A stretch of 64,000 nucleotides of DNA from Emcibacter sp. (GCA_021647465.1 JAKIUQ010000012.1:1-64000); one strand, 5' to 3'; shown: positions 27,576 to 35,848, counted from the stretch's first letter. Numbers and translations: made by a program. Notes: a model not told the origin generated them from the letters alone.

Positions 27576-28205
27576 GTGAATTCCTTTGAGCTGAATAAAA
27601 TTGCATTGGCATTGTTATTAACGGTGCTGGTCATATTTGGAATTAGTGGCCTGAGTAAGGCCATATTTAAAGAAGAGGTCATGACGTCACATGCCTTTCC
27701 CATAGAGGTAGAGGCCGCAGATGAGGCCGAAGCCGCCGTGGTGGAAGTGGTAGAGGGGCCGTCACTCGCGGAAATTCTGGCGATGGCATCTGCTGAAAAA
27801 GGCCAGAAAGTTTTCAAAAAATGTAAGGCCTGCCATACAACGGACAAGGGCGGCAAGAATTTGGTCGGACCAAATCTGTGGGATATCGTTGGCCATGCCA
27901 AAGGCGCACGGGAGGGTTTTACCTTTTCCGGCGCGATGAAGGGCGTTGGCGGCGATTGGACCTATGAAGATCTATATGCCTTTTTGAAGAAGCCATCTGC
28001 GTTTGTCCCTAAAACAAAAATGAGCTTCGCCGGACTGAAGAAATCTTCTGACCGGGCCAATGTCATTGCCTATATGCGTACCTTAAGTGACGCGCCAGTT
28101 GACCTGCCCGTTGCGGCGGCGCCTGTAGCCGAAGAAGTTCAGCCAGAAGAAGTAATAGAAGGCGAAGTGGCTCCCGAAGCGGCGGCAGAGGTGCCGCAAG
28201 AATAA
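27576..28205 (+). CDS. Membrane-anchored class I cytochrome c (CycM-like)
   Basis: An N-terminal membrane anchor (about 7-25), not a cleaved signal, is followed by an acidic alanine/glutamate linker (about 40-62). One c-type heme domain follows with CKACH (Cys83, Cys86, His87) and the axial Met in PKTKMSF (Met149). This resembles CycM/cytochrome c552 proteins that pass electrons from complex III to an aa3 oxidase on the periplasmic face. A further acidic, alanine-rich tail (about 175-209) is unusual. The start is GTG with GAGG about 8 nt upstream. A hairpin terminator follows. Confidence 0.92.
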   Translation: MNSFELNKIALALLLTVLVIFGISGLSKAIFKEEVMTSHAFPIEVEAADEAEAAVVEVVEGPSLAEILAMASAEKGQKVFKKCKACHTTDKGGKNLVGPNLWDIVGHAKGAREGFTFSGAMKGVGGDWTYEDLYAFLKKPSAFVPKTKMSFAGLKKSSDRANVIAYMRTLSDAPVDLPVAAAPVAEEVQPEEVIEGEVAPEAAAEVPQE

Positions 28206-28235
28206 TTTTATTTCTGGTTGGTATTGAATAGATAT

Positions 28236-28266
28236 AAAGGGCTGCCTGCAATTCAGGCGGCCTTTT
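28236..28266. terminator. Intrinsic terminator after the cytochrome c gene
   Basis: A 13-bp stem (AAAGGGCTGCCTG with CAGGCGGCCTTTT, including G-U pairs) with a 4-nt CAAT loop runs into six Ts. It ends the cytochrome transcript and abuts the end of the convergent NlpC/P60 gene. Confidence 0.85.
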
Positions 28267-29124
28267 TTATTTCTCTATACGTTTGATGAAGCGTAAAGGC
28301 GGCTCATCAGTCTGAAAGCTGATGATGTCGATCACATCCCTTAAGGGGTCAATGCTCACCCGCATATGATGGGCATTGGCATGCAGAAGATGCATGTCAT
28401 CCAACATAAAACCAACATGACCGGGGAAAAAAGCAATATCACCATTTTGGGGAATGTCGTCATCTGACAATAATGTGCCGACCATTTCTGCCTGAAGATC
28501 GCTGTCTCGCGGGGCTGAGATGCCTGCGGCTGACAGGGCCAGTTGAATAAGGCCGGAACAATCAATGCCCATGCTGCTTTTGCCGCCCCAGAGATAGGGC
28601 GAGTAAAGGAATTTCAAGGCTTCTGATACGGGGTCAGTGCCAGAAATATTGCTGATATGGGTGGCATAGATCCAATTGTTATCCACCAGTTGAACAAAGC
28701 CATTCTTTGGGACGTCGTTGATGACGGACACATCGGACATCATGAAAATTTTGCCAATGGGCGGTGATTTGGGATCTGGTTCCGGGAAAATATAGGTGCA
28801 TAGGCTGGTCACATGGTGGGTCGTGGGAAAAATATCCGGACTTAACGCGTCAACGCGGCAATATCCAACATATTTGTCGCGGGTTGCCTGACCCCATGCC
28901 CAGCCATCCAGAATTTCATAAACTGTGAAATGCTCGCCGTAAAGAAGTTGCGTATTTGTATTTGACTTTATATCAGGGCTGTTATGAAGATTGGTCAGGC
29001 CGTGGACTAATTGGTAATCATTACCGCTGCAAAATTTATCAGCAGTCACCTTTCCTTCGAGGGAAAGCGCCGCCAGATCGCTCCGCGCAGGCGTAACCCT
29101 TGGATCGAGTACAAGGTCAGACAT
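28267..29124 (-). CDS. NlpC/P60-family cysteine peptidase with SH3-like domains
   Basis: A putative peptidoglycan endopeptidase of the C40 family. The C-terminal catalytic domain has the nucleophile in GIDCSGLIQLAL (Cys189) and the histidine in FFPGHVGFML (His246), followed by HLLHANAHHM. The N-terminal 150 residues hold bacterial SH3-like segments (YGEHFTVYEILDGWAWGQA, KNGFVQLVDNNWIYATHI). There is no signal peptide, as is common for alphaproteobacterial members of this group, so its export or cytosolic role is unclear. It follows the MarR-type gene on the same strand. Confidence 0.88.
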   Translation of the reverse strand: MSDLVLDPRVTPARSDLAALSLEGKVTADKFCSGNDYQLVHGLTNLHNSPDIKSNTNTQLLYGEHFTVYEILDGWAWGQATRDKYVGYCRVDALSPDIFPTTHHVTSLCTYIFPEPDPKSPPIGKIFMMSDVSVINDVPKNGFVQLVDNNWIYATHISNISGTDPVSEALKFLYSPYLWGGKSSMGIDCSGLIQLALSAAGISAPRDSDLQAEMVGTLLSDDDIPQNGDIAFFPGHVGFMLDDMHLLHANAHHMRVSIDPLRDVIDIISFQTDEPPLRFIKRIEK

Positions 29125-29174
29125 TATTATTCCCTCATTATTTTTTCTATAGCATTCTTTAATTTATGGGCCAT

Positions 29175-29220
29175 GCGATATTTCAGGCGATATTTCAGGC
29201 GATATTTCAGGCGATATTTT
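29175..29220. repeat. Tandem repeat, nearly four copies of a 12-bp unit
   Basis: Three exact copies of GCGATATTTCAG and a fourth partial copy (GCGATATTTT) lie between the MarR-type stop and the NlpC/P60 start. The last copy runs into the MarR-type stop codon. The core ATATTTCAGG is shared with the 13-bp array near the tRNA gene at the start of the window. Confidence 0.9.
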
Positions 29221-29569
29221 ATTCGTTGGTTTGTTTGTTGGCCTTTTCCATTGTTTCGGCAAAATCAGTTAAAAATACGGCCCCCTTTACCGTACGTTGA
29301 ATGAGAACATTTCTTTTATCTGTTTCATCCCTTGCGCGTTTGGCAAATCCTAAGACACTTAAGGAATCAATGGCTCTGGTAATGACAGGTTTGGAGACAT
29401 CCAGTGATTTCGCAAGCCCCCGAACCGTATGCGGCCCGTTTTCCAGATATATTCTCAGCAAAAGCGCCAGCTGCCGCGAGGTCAGGTCAGGCCCTTTGGA
29501 TTTAACCGTATCTGTCAAGGTCTGTAGCCATAGCCTTAACCCTTTGTGCCCGCCTAAATCAATATTCAT
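29219..29569 (-). CDS. MarR-type winged-helix regulator
   Basis: A 116-residue transcription factor. The winged helix-turn-helix is plain: LALLLRIYLENGPHTVRGLA, then the recognition helix KSLDVSKPVITRAIDSL, then the wing GFAKRARDETDKRNV. The flanking dimerisation helices of full MarR are short, so it is smaller than typical (about 140-150 aa). It precedes NlpC/P60 at about 95 nt and might control it; that is inference. The ligand is unknown. Confidence 0.85.
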   Translation of the reverse strand: MNIDLGGHKGLRLWLQTLTDTVKSKGPDLTSRQLALLLRIYLENGPHTVRGLAKSLDVSKPVITRAIDSLSVLGFAKRARDETDKRNVLIQRTVKGAVFLTDFAETMEKANKQTNE

Positions 29570-29641
29570 CTGTTAATCCACAGTCCCTTTATTTTTCAAA
29601 TATTGCCTGTATATAATATTTTCTGCAACTTATTTTAGCCA

Positions 29642-31033
29642 TTACTTGCAAAAGCTATTCTTTAGATATGAATAGACAGCTCTTAAACCCATGGCTTCGC
29701 CGCCTTGCGGGCGTCCCGGTTGATTGTTTAAATTCCAGGAGAAGACATCGAAATGAACCCAGTTTTCAGGCTTGGATACAAAATGCTTTAAGAATAATGC
29801 CGCCATAATTGCGCCGCCAAAAGGGCTGGATCCCATATTGCCTAAATCAGCGCAGTTTGACTTAAGATCAGGCGCATAGGGGGCATAGAGCGGCATACGC
29901 CAGATCGGGTCATTTTCCGCTGCGGAATATTGTGCCAGACTTTGGGCAAGGGCATCGCCGTCCGTAAAGAAGGGGACAATGGCGGGCCCCATAGCGACCC
30001 GGGCCGCGCCGGTCAAGGTGGCAAAATCCAATATGAGGTCCGGATCATCTTCGGATGCCAAGGCAAGGGCATCGCACAACACCAGACGTCCTTCTGCGTC
30101 CGTATTATCGACTTCGACTGTGGTGCCTTTATAGGTTTTAATAATATCGCCGGGCCTGAAGGCGTTGCTGGAAATATTATTCTCTACCGCCGGAATCAAG
30201 AGGCGCAAACGCACATCAAGACCGGTTGCCATTATCATTTGCGCGAGCGCCAATGTGTGCGCCGCCCCGCCCATATCCTTTTTCATATGCCGCATACCGG
30301 AAGACGGCTTTAAATCCAGCCCGCCGGTGTCAAAACAGACGCCCTTGCCGACCAATGTTAATCTGGGCGCATCCTTTCTGCCCCAGGTCATATCCAGAAG
30401 GCGCGGCTGGTTCGCGGCGGCCCGCCCCACGGCGTGAATAGTGTTATAGCCTTTGCGCAGCAAATCTTCGCCGACGGTTTCCGTAAAATCGGCCCCATGC
30501 CTGTGCGCTATATCTTTCATGATGGTTGACAGATGGCTCGGCCCCATATCACAGGTGGGGGTATTGACCAGATCCCGCACCAGCGTAATGGCGCTGATCG
30601 TGGCTTTGATCTCCTTCAACTCACCATCATTTTTCAGAACCAAAGTGGCTTTGCGGGCGTTTTTCTTACCTTGATAGCGGTCAAATTTATATTGCGCCAG
30701 TGCCCAGCCGATAGCCAGATGTTTTGGGTTATCTTCGGCTTCAAGGCGGTATTTTCCTTCGGGCAGGCTCGTGGCCAAGGGGGCAAGGCCCCAAAGGTCG
30801 GGCGCATCGCTATTTGCCGGATTATCACCAAGCCCGATTGCTATCGCGGATAATTCACCGGAGGCCCCCATAAGCTTAAGGGTTTCCCCTTTGCCCGCTT
30901 TAAAGCCATTATCCTTTGCCCATCTGGCCTGTATAGGCGTCAGAGATTTAAGCCAAGTTTCAAGGCTTGTCCCGGAGACGATATATATCGGGATAGCCGT
31001 ATCATGTTCTTCGAATGTCAGATATTCACTCAT
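29642..31033 (-). CDS. Leucyl aminopeptidase family (M17) metallopeptidase
   Basis: A cytosolic two-metal aminopeptidase. The M17 signature NTDAEGRLVLCDAL is intact. Metal and lysine ligands are in LVGKGVCFDTGGLDLKPS, and MKKDMGGAAHTLAL matches the active-site helix. The N-terminal regulatory domain covers about 1-150. I start it at MSEYLTF (463 aa), just after the stop of the upstream gene. The frame remains open 43 codons further, but those overlap the neighbour. The length and sequence suggest the shorter PepB/M17-like branch, not classic PepA. Co-transcription with the upstream coiled-coil gene is likely (13 bp gap). Confidence 0.92.
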   Translation of the reverse strand: MSEYLTFEEHDTAIPIYIVSGTSLETWLKSLTPIQARWAKDNGFKAGKGETLKLMGASGELSAIAIGLGDNPANSDAPDLWGLAPLATSLPEGKYRLEAEDNPKHLAIGWALAQYKFDRYQGKKNARKATLVLKNDGELKEIKATISAITLVRDLVNTPTCDMGPSHLSTIMKDIAHRHGADFTETVGEDLLRKGYNTIHAVGRAAANQPRLLDMTWGRKDAPRLTLVGKGVCFDTGGLDLKPSSGMRHMKKDMGGAAHTLALAQMIMATGLDVRLRLLIPAVENNISSNAFRPGDIIKTYKGTTVEVDNTDAEGRLVLCDALALASEDDPDLILDFATLTGAARVAMGPAIVPFFTDGDALAQSLAQYSAAENDPIWRMPLYAPYAPDLKSNCADLGNMGSSPFGGAIMAALFLKHFVSKPENWVHFDVFSWNLNNQPGRPQGGEAMGLRAVYSYLKNSFCK

Positions 31034-31046
31034 TAACAAATGCCCA

Positions 31047-31763
31047 TCACAGATCGCAGCTTTGAACGGTGATATCCGCAAATGACCGTCGTTCCGAGAT
31101 GATCGTGAAACGATATTCTTTGTCCTGAACAACAACAGTATGATAAAGCGGTAACAGGCCACTTGCTTCCTGCGTCTCGCCGCCGGGCAAGGTAAAACTT
31201 GCCGTTACGGGTTTTAACGGGTCAAACCAGGCTTCCGGATTGCCGTCATCATTAACGGTCGGGCTGCCTTTGGCCGTGATGGTGATCAGGCCGCGGTAAA
31301 AACTGATGCTGCCATTACGCGTTTGTGATACCGGCGTATGAACGACAATTCTTTTTGCCTGTGCCGTTTTTGTACATTTGGCATCTTTTGTCATGCCGGC
31401 GATCAGGCTGTTCATTCTTTGCGGACTTATGCCGTCCGACACCTTCTGGTTAATGATCAGCAGAAGATTCTGAATGGCGTCACTGGGCAAAAGTTTCTGC
31501 ATTTTATTCAAGGCGGCTTCTGTATTGCCAAGTTCAATGCGCAAATTCTCCAGATCGGCGGTTTGCTGGTCGAATTTTTCACTATTATAGGCCATATTGC
31601 GCAGGGCTATTTCCTGTCCTGTATCAAAGGCGAAATAGCTGCTGCCGATGAGAATGGATAGAATAATAATAAACTTGAAAAACGCCCAAAACCTCTGGTT
31701 TCGGCGTTTCTGGAGTTCTTTTCTGTGAGCAAGGCCGAGAGACATATGATATAAAGTTCCCAT
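31047..31763 (-). CDS. Unknown membrane-anchored coiled-coil protein
   Basis: A 238-residue protein of no recognised family. A basic N-terminus (HRKELQKRRNQR) precedes one membrane helix (about 30-48: FFKFIIILSILIGSSYFAF), then a coiled coil (about 60-95). The outer domain is beta-rich, with two widely spaced cysteines (near KDAKCTKTA and the final SCDL) that could form a disulphide. Topology is therefore N-in with a periplasmic domain. A second ATG six codons in is an equally possible start. It is followed at 13 bp by the M17 peptidase. Confidence 0.65.
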   Translation of the reverse strand: MGTLYHMSLGLAHRKELQKRRNQRFWAFFKFIIILSILIGSSYFAFDTGQEIALRNMAYNSEKFDQQTADLENLRIELGNTEAALNKMQKLLPSDAIQNLLLIINQKVSDGISPQRMNSLIAGMTKDAKCTKTAQAKRIVVHTPVSQTRNGSISFYRGLITITAKGSPTVNDDGNPEAWFDPLKPVTASFTLPGGETQEASGLLPLYHTVVVQDKEYRFTIISERRSFADITVQSCDL

Positions 31764-32069
31764 TGGTTGAATTTAACAAATGGACTTTAAACCAGAATAA
31801 TCTATTTCTCAATAGATTGGTTCTTTTTGTTTGGCATTTTCAGATTGTATTTTGGTGCAGTGTAATAGCCTATGAAAGTGATGCAAATATTTTTTTTCCT
31901 GTTATGCTAGTATTTCGCGGGAGGGGTTTTCGCGGGATTAGCAAATTATACGTGGGGTAGGTCTAAGCGATGTGGGGGTTTCTTTTAATTTAATTGTTAT
32001 TTATATTAATTAATAATATTCTATATACTTGCTTAATCTGCTCGTTCTATTTTGAAGGAGTATGGATAA
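31764..32069. other. AT-rich intergenic region, 306 bp
   Basis: No gene is seen. Sequence is visibly more AT-rich than its surroundings, with runs such as TTAATTAATAATATTC near the right end. A short direct repeat (TTTCGCGGGA, then TTTTCGCGGGATTA) sits near 31912-31940. The region holds the promoters of the divergent coiled-coil and lipoprotein genes, but no clear consensus was found. Confidence 0.5.
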
Positions 32070-32678
32070 ATGAATAAAAAAACTATATTAGTAGGCCCTA
32101 TTATGGCCCTATTGGCATCTGGTTGTGCAAGCGTTATGAGCGGAACAGATCAAGACATCGCGGTGCACACGAATCCAGAGGGTGCTGAGTGTATATTGAC
32201 GCGCGAAGGCCTGCAATTAAGAAAAGTAACAACACCTGATAATGTAAGAGTAAGTAAGTTAAAGCATGATATCTATGTGAAATGTTCTATGGAAGGCTTT
32301 CATGATTCGACGGCACATGTGAATTCTGGCACGCAAGGGTCGGTTTTTGGAAATATTTTGTTAGGTGGCGGAATTGGCTGGGCTATAGATTCAGCGAGAG
32401 GGGCAGACAATAAATATGCTGATGTTGTAACCGTTACAATGGTGCCCCTTGGGTATAATGCTCCAGCAATTGTTAATATTGATGTCGACGGCAAGGAAGT
32501 TGATAAGTCAGAGATCGAGGCGAAACAAGAAGACGTTATTGAAGGCGAAGCATCTGATGCACAAGATACAAAAAGTGAGGATGTTTCTGAGGCTGTAGCT
32601 CCAGAAGCCCCAATAGCAACAGAAGTTCCAGTAGAACCAGAAGAAGCTAAAAAGGCTGAAAATAAAGATGCCGAATAG
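32070..32678 (+). CDS. Unknown lipoprotein with acidic C-terminal tail
   Basis: A 202-residue lipoprotein. The signal peptide has lipobox ASGC at residues 16-19, followed by ASVMSGTDQDI. The central part (about 30-130) has a beta-rich, PEGA-like look (DIAVHTNPEGAECILTREG) with a glycine-rich hydrophobic segment (GNILLGGGIGWAIDSARG), as in small outer-membrane lipoproteins. The last 60 residues are Glu/Ala/Pro-rich. AAGGAG lies 9 nt before the ATG. Codon use is more AT-rich (many GTA, TTA, AGA) than in the neighbours, which suggests different ancestry. Function unknown. Confidence 0.75.
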   Translation: MNKKTILVGPIMALLASGCASVMSGTDQDIAVHTNPEGAECILTREGLQLRKVTTPDNVRVSKLKHDIYVKCSMEGFHDSTAHVNSGTQGSVFGNILLGGGIGWAIDSARGADNKYADVVTVTMVPLGYNAPAIVNIDVDGKEVDKSEIEAKQEDVIEGEASDAQDTKSEDVSEAVAPEAPIATEVPVEPEEAKKAENKDAE

Positions 32679-32697
32679 CCTGTTTTTTTGAAATTAA

Positions 32698-32734
32698 CGA
32701 CTCACCAATCCACGGTTAATGGTATGGTGAGTCG
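32698..32734. terminator. Hairpin between unknown lipoprotein and metY
   Basis: A perfect 9-bp inverted repeat (CGACTCACC with GGTGAGTCG) encloses a 19-nt loop between two convergent genes. The following T-tract is weak (ATTTCG), so it is a possible but not strong terminator. Confidence 0.45.
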
Positions 32735-32818
32735 ATTTCGTCATATTGTAAAATTTGTAAAACTAACCTGAATTATTTTCCACACAAAAATTTTTCTTAA
32801 GCTTCTCTGTTTATTAAT

Positions 32819-34114
32819 TTAAATATTCAACGCCTGATCCAGATCGGTGATGATGTCTTTAATGGCTTCGATGCCAACGGACAGGCGGATGACGTCTGGG
32901 CCGGCGCCGGCGGCGATTTGGCGGGGTTCATCCAATTGCCGGTGGGTGGTGGACGCGGGGTGAATAATCAGGCTGCGGGTATCGCCAATATTGGCCAGAT
33001 GCTTGAATAGTTTTACGCCTTCGACCATTTTAATTCCGGCATCATAGCCGCCAGTCAAGCCGAATGTCATCACGCCGCCGCCGCCTGCCGGCATATATTT
33101 CTGTTGCAGGGCATGATATTCATCACCTTCCAATCCGGCATAGGATACCCATGATACTTTGTTATGCCGCTGCAGAAACTGTGCGATATTGAGCGCATTG
33201 TCACAATGGCGCTGCATACGCAGGGGCAAGGTTTCGATGCCATTGAGGATATAAAAGGCATTTTGCGGCGATAGACATTGGCCAATATCGCGCAGGCTCA
33301 GGACGCGGCAGGCAATGGCAAAGGCGATATTGCCCATGGCGGCGCCGAAAGCTTCGCCAATGACCATGCCGTGATAGCTGTTGCAGGGCGCGCTCAGGGT
33401 TTTATATTTATCACGTGATTTGGGGGCCATCCAGTCGAATTTACCGCTGTCGATAATGACGCCGCCTATGCTGTTGCCTTGCCCACCGAGGAATTTGGTC
33501 AGGCTGTGAACCACGATATCCGCGCCATGCTCGATGGGGCGGCATAAATAAGGACTGGCCAGCGTATTATCGACAATCAGGACAATGCTCGCCGCATGGG
33601 CAACCTCGGCAATGGCGGCGATATCCGTGACCACACCGCCCGGATTGGCGAGGCTCTCAATGAAGATGGCTTTTACCTTGTCATTCATGGCGGCTTTAAA
33701 GCTTGCCGCCGTGGGGTCAACGAAAGTCGTTTTCCAGCCGAACTTTTTAAAACTTTCCCCCATTTGATTGACCGAACCACCATAAAGCTTGTTGGCGGCG
33801 AGGATTTCATCGCCGGGCTCCAACAGAGTATGAAATACGGTAAATTGCGCCGCATGACCGCTGGAGACCGCCAGTGCCGCCGTGCCGCCTTCGAGGGCCG
33901 CGACACGATTTTCCAACACCGCCACCGTTGGGTTGGTGAGTCGGCTGTATATATTGCCGAATTCCGCCAGATTAAACAGATTGGCGGCCTGTTCCACCGT
34001 GTTGAATTCAAAAGAGGCCGTTTGATAAATCGGCGTTGCGCAAGCGCCCGTGGCCGGGTCGGCTTGTTGTCCGGCATGTATGGCCAATGTTGAAAAGCTA
34101 TAGTTTTCAGTCAT
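32819..34114 (-). CDS. metY: O-acetylhomoserine sulfhydrylase-type PLP enzyme
   Basis: A Cys/Met-metabolism PLP enzyme. Its length (431 aa) and sequence suit O-acetylhomoserine aminocarboxypropyltransferase, which makes homocysteine directly from sulfide. The PLP lysine is Lys207 in VVHSLTKFLGGQGN; other family marks are YSRLTNPTVAVLE, GGTAALAVSSGHAA, VDNTLASPYLCRP and GDTRSLIIHPASTTH near the end. I use the ATG of MTENYSF, with AAGGA about 10 nt upstream; 16 further codons are open but unlikely. A close alternative is a cystathionine-type enzyme of the same fold. It is divergent from rplM across a 214-bp gap containing a perfect palindrome. Confidence 0.88.
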   Translation of the reverse strand: MTENYSFSTLAIHAGQQADPATGACATPIYQTASFEFNTVEQAANLFNLAEFGNIYSRLTNPTVAVLENRVAALEGGTAALAVSSGHAAQFTVFHTLLEPGDEILAANKLYGGSVNQMGESFKKFGWKTTFVDPTAASFKAAMNDKVKAIFIESLANPGGVVTDIAAIAEVAHAASIVLIVDNTLASPYLCRPIEHGADIVVHSLTKFLGGQGNSIGGVIIDSGKFDWMAPKSRDKYKTLSAPCNSYHGMVIGEAFGAAMGNIAFAIACRVLSLRDIGQCLSPQNAFYILNGIETLPLRMQRHCDNALNIAQFLQRHNKVSWVSYAGLEGDEYHALQQKYMPAGGGGVMTFGLTGGYDAGIKMVEGVKLFKHLANIGDTRSLIIHPASTTHRQLDEPRQIAAGAGPDVIRLSVGIEAIKDIITDLDQALNI

Positions 34115-34183
34115 TTGTCTCGTGTCCTTATAAGATGGTTTTTTAAAGGGCGTAAAAAACATGTATTTAAAGTGGTTTAACGA

Positions 34184-34201
34184 ATGGTATTATAATACCA
34201 T
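34184..34201. promoter_or_regulatory. 18-bp perfect palindrome upstream of metY
   Basis: ATGGTATTATAATACCAT reads the same on both strands and lies about 70 bp upstream of the metY ATG in the metY-rplM gap. A dyad of this size is typical of a repressor/activator operator. The factor is unknown. Confidence 0.5.
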
Positions 34202-34237
34202 GTTTGTAACTATATGAATTTATACCAATATTTCCCG

Positions 34238-34266
34238 TTGACATTCAAGAAATTACTGGCATATTG
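34238..34266 (+). promoter_or_regulatory. Promoter for rplM-rpsI
   Basis: A perfect TTGACA -35 box lies 17 bp from ATATTG (or 16 bp from CATATT). The start would fall near 34273, giving a leader of about 55 nt that contains a GC-rich hairpin before rplM. Confidence 0.6.
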
Positions 34267-34279
34267 CGCAAGTTTTATG

Positions 34280-34304
34280 GCGCGGGGTTATTTTGAATCC
34301 GCGC
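34280..34304 (+). promoter_or_regulatory. Leader hairpin before rplM, possible autoregulatory element
   Basis: A 6-bp GC-only stem (GCGCGG with CCGCGC) caps a 13-nt loop, placed 24 nt before the rplM start. Ribosomal protein L13 is known to control its own operon through the mRNA leader in some bacteria. That this hairpin is such a site is inferred from position and structure only. Confidence 0.4.
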
Positions 34305-34328
34305 TGAATTTGACTTAAGGAAAATGAG

Positions 34329-34796
34329 ATGAAAACCTATTCTGCGACGCCAGCAGATATTGAGAAAAAATGGTTCGTCATTGACGCTGAGGGAATTATC
34401 CTTGGCCGTATGGCGGCGATCATTGCCTCTCGTCTGCGCGGTAAACACAAGCCCACATTTACGCCTCACATGGATGATGGTGATAATATCATTGTTATCA
34501 ATGCTGAAAAAGTAAAGCTTTCCGGTAAAAAAATGGATGACAAGATCTATTATTGGCATACCGGTCATCCGGGCGGGATCAAACAGCGCACGCCGCGGGA
34601 TATACTCGAAGGCGATCATGCGGAACGTGTGGTGGTTCAGGCTGTGAAACGGATGCTGCCAAGCGGGCCACTCGGTAGTGAGCAGATGAAAAATTTGCGG
34701 GTTTTTGTTGGACCAGAACATACACATGCCGCCCAGAACCCCGAGGTTATTGATGTCGCGGCAATGAATATCAAGAATACAAGGAGCAGGGCATAA
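34329..34796 (+). CDS. rplM: Large ribosomal subunit protein uL13
   Basis: A 50S assembly protein of 155 aa. Recognisable stretches are [52 protein letters not shown] and [22 protein letters not shown] lies before the ATG. Its TAA shares a base with the rpsI ATG, so synthesis of uL13 and uS9 is coupled as in nearly all bacteria. Confidence 0.98.
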   Translation: MKTYSATPADIEKKWFVIDAEGIILGRMAAIIASRLRGKHKPTFTPHMDDGDNIIVINAEKVKLSGKKMDDKIYYWHTGHPGGIKQRTPRDILEGDHAERVVVQAVKRMLPSGPLGSEQMKNLRVFVGPEHTHAAQNPEVIDVAAMNIKNTRSRA

Positions 34797-35305
34797 TGGC
34801 TGAAGAAAAGAAAACGCTGGAAGATCTGAAGGATATTACTTCAGAAGTCAAAGCCAAGGCTGCCCCGGCTCAGGAAGCCGATAGTGAGACTGTTGTTGTC
34901 CAGCCAAGAATTGACGCGCAAGGCCGCTCATACGCAACAGGCAAGCGTAAAGATGCGGTTGCCCGTGTCTGGATCAAGCCGGGTAAAGGCCTTATCACGA
35001 TCAATGGCCGTGATCAAAAAACTTACTTTGCCCGCCCGACATTACGTATGGTTGTTAACCAGCCTTTCGGTGTGACATCCCGCGTAGGTCAGTTTGATGT
35101 GATTGCAACGGTTAAGGGCGGCGGTCTGTCCGGTCAGGCCGGTGCGGTACGTCATGGGATATCCAAGGCGATGACATATTATGAACCTGATCTGCGTCCG
35201 GCCCTGAAAGCCAATGGCTTCCTAACCCGTGATGCCCGTGTTGTTGAACGTAAGAAATACGGTAAAGCCAAGGCCCGCAAGAGCTTCCAGTTCTCCAAAC
35301 GTTAA
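34796..35305 (+). CDS. rpsI: Small ribosomal subunit protein uS9
   Basis: A 30S head protein whose basic C-terminus ([17 protein letters not shown]) reaches the P-site tRNA. The core begins near [17 protein letters not shown] and includes [21 protein letters not shown] polar N-terminal extension of about 45 residues ([19 protein letters not shown]) brings it to 169 aa. Such extensions are common in alphaproteobacterial uS9. An intrinsic terminator follows. Confidence 0.98.
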   Translation: MAEEKKTLEDLKDITSEVKAKAAPAQEADSETVVVQPRIDAQGRSYATGKRKDAVARVWIKPGKGLITINGRDQKTYFARPTLRMVVNQPFGVTSRVGQFDVIATVKGGGLSGQAGAVRHGISKAMTYYEPDLRPALKANGFLTRDARVVERKKYGKAKARKSFQFSKR

Positions 35306-35335
35306 GGCAGAAACACGAAATTACTCAATTGAATC

Positions 35336-35366
35336 AAAGGCTTGCGTTTCTGCGCAGGCCTTTTTT
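35336..35366 (+). terminator. Intrinsic terminator of rplM-rpsI
   Basis: An 11-bp stem (AAAGGCTTGCG with CGCAGGCCTTT, one G-U pair) and 6-nt loop run into TTTTTTATAT. Strong and well placed 30 nt after the rpsI stop. Confidence 0.9.
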
Positions 35367-35440
35367 ATATTCTGAAAATATTCAAAAAAATGGTGTATTC
35401 CCTAACCTGCCCGTTTCTGGGAGCATCCTTCATTGATAGA

Positions 35441-35848
35441 TTAGACTTTCAGGAGGGCTTTGAAAGTTTCATCAATCGTGCTCAGGGTCTTGGCATTTGC
35501 TTTATAGGCATGAGTGGCTTTGATCATCTCTGCAATTTCAGCGGGAAATGACACATTGGGAATATTAACAAGGCCGCCCTCTCCGGCAAATGGGGAAGAG
35601 GGATCATATACGGACAGGCTCGCGGGGGAAACCGGTATGGTCGTGGCCCGTGTCCCGCCCGTGGGAAGCGACGTCTGTTCAACGCGCTGGGGCGTGTAAC
35701 CCGGATTGAAAGCCTGCCCGGCAACAGTAGTCCCTTGCGTTTGCGGGGAAGATTTAACCTGTGCGTTGACAATATTATTCGCTGCCGCATTCAGGCGGCT
35801 GCTTGATGCGATTAATCCTGAAACACTGGTCTGTATTGCCTTGAACAT
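35441..35848 (-). CDS. Orphan flagellar basal-body rod-like protein
   Basis: A 135-residue protein with both ends of the rod/hook family. The N-terminal heptad segment is FKAIQTSVSGLIASSSRLNA, followed by AANNIVNAQV. The C-terminal helix is FPAEIAEMIKATHAYKANAK, then TLSTIDETFKALL. Between them is a short, Pro/Thr-rich middle. This resembles FlgC in size and ends, but no other flagellar gene is nearby, so it is likely an extra paralogue. It lies about 200 bp downstream of mfd on the same strand; that gap shows no clear terminator. Confidence 0.82.
   Translation of the reverse strand: MFKAIQTSVSGLIASSSRLNAAANNIVNAQVKSSPQTQGTTVAGQAFNPGYTPQRVEQTSLPTGGTRATTIPVSPASLSVYDPSSPFAGEGGLVNIPNVSFPAEIAEMIKATHAYKANAKTLSTIDETFKALLKV

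Noticed and set aside
29011..29304. Frame with repeated RYFRR units
   Set aside because: The peptide repeat is just the 12-bp DNA array read in a frame. It overlaps the ends of two real genes.
34115..34328. SAM riboswitch upstream of metY
   Set aside because: No SAM-I or SAM-II core could be matched by eye. Only a palindrome is seen.
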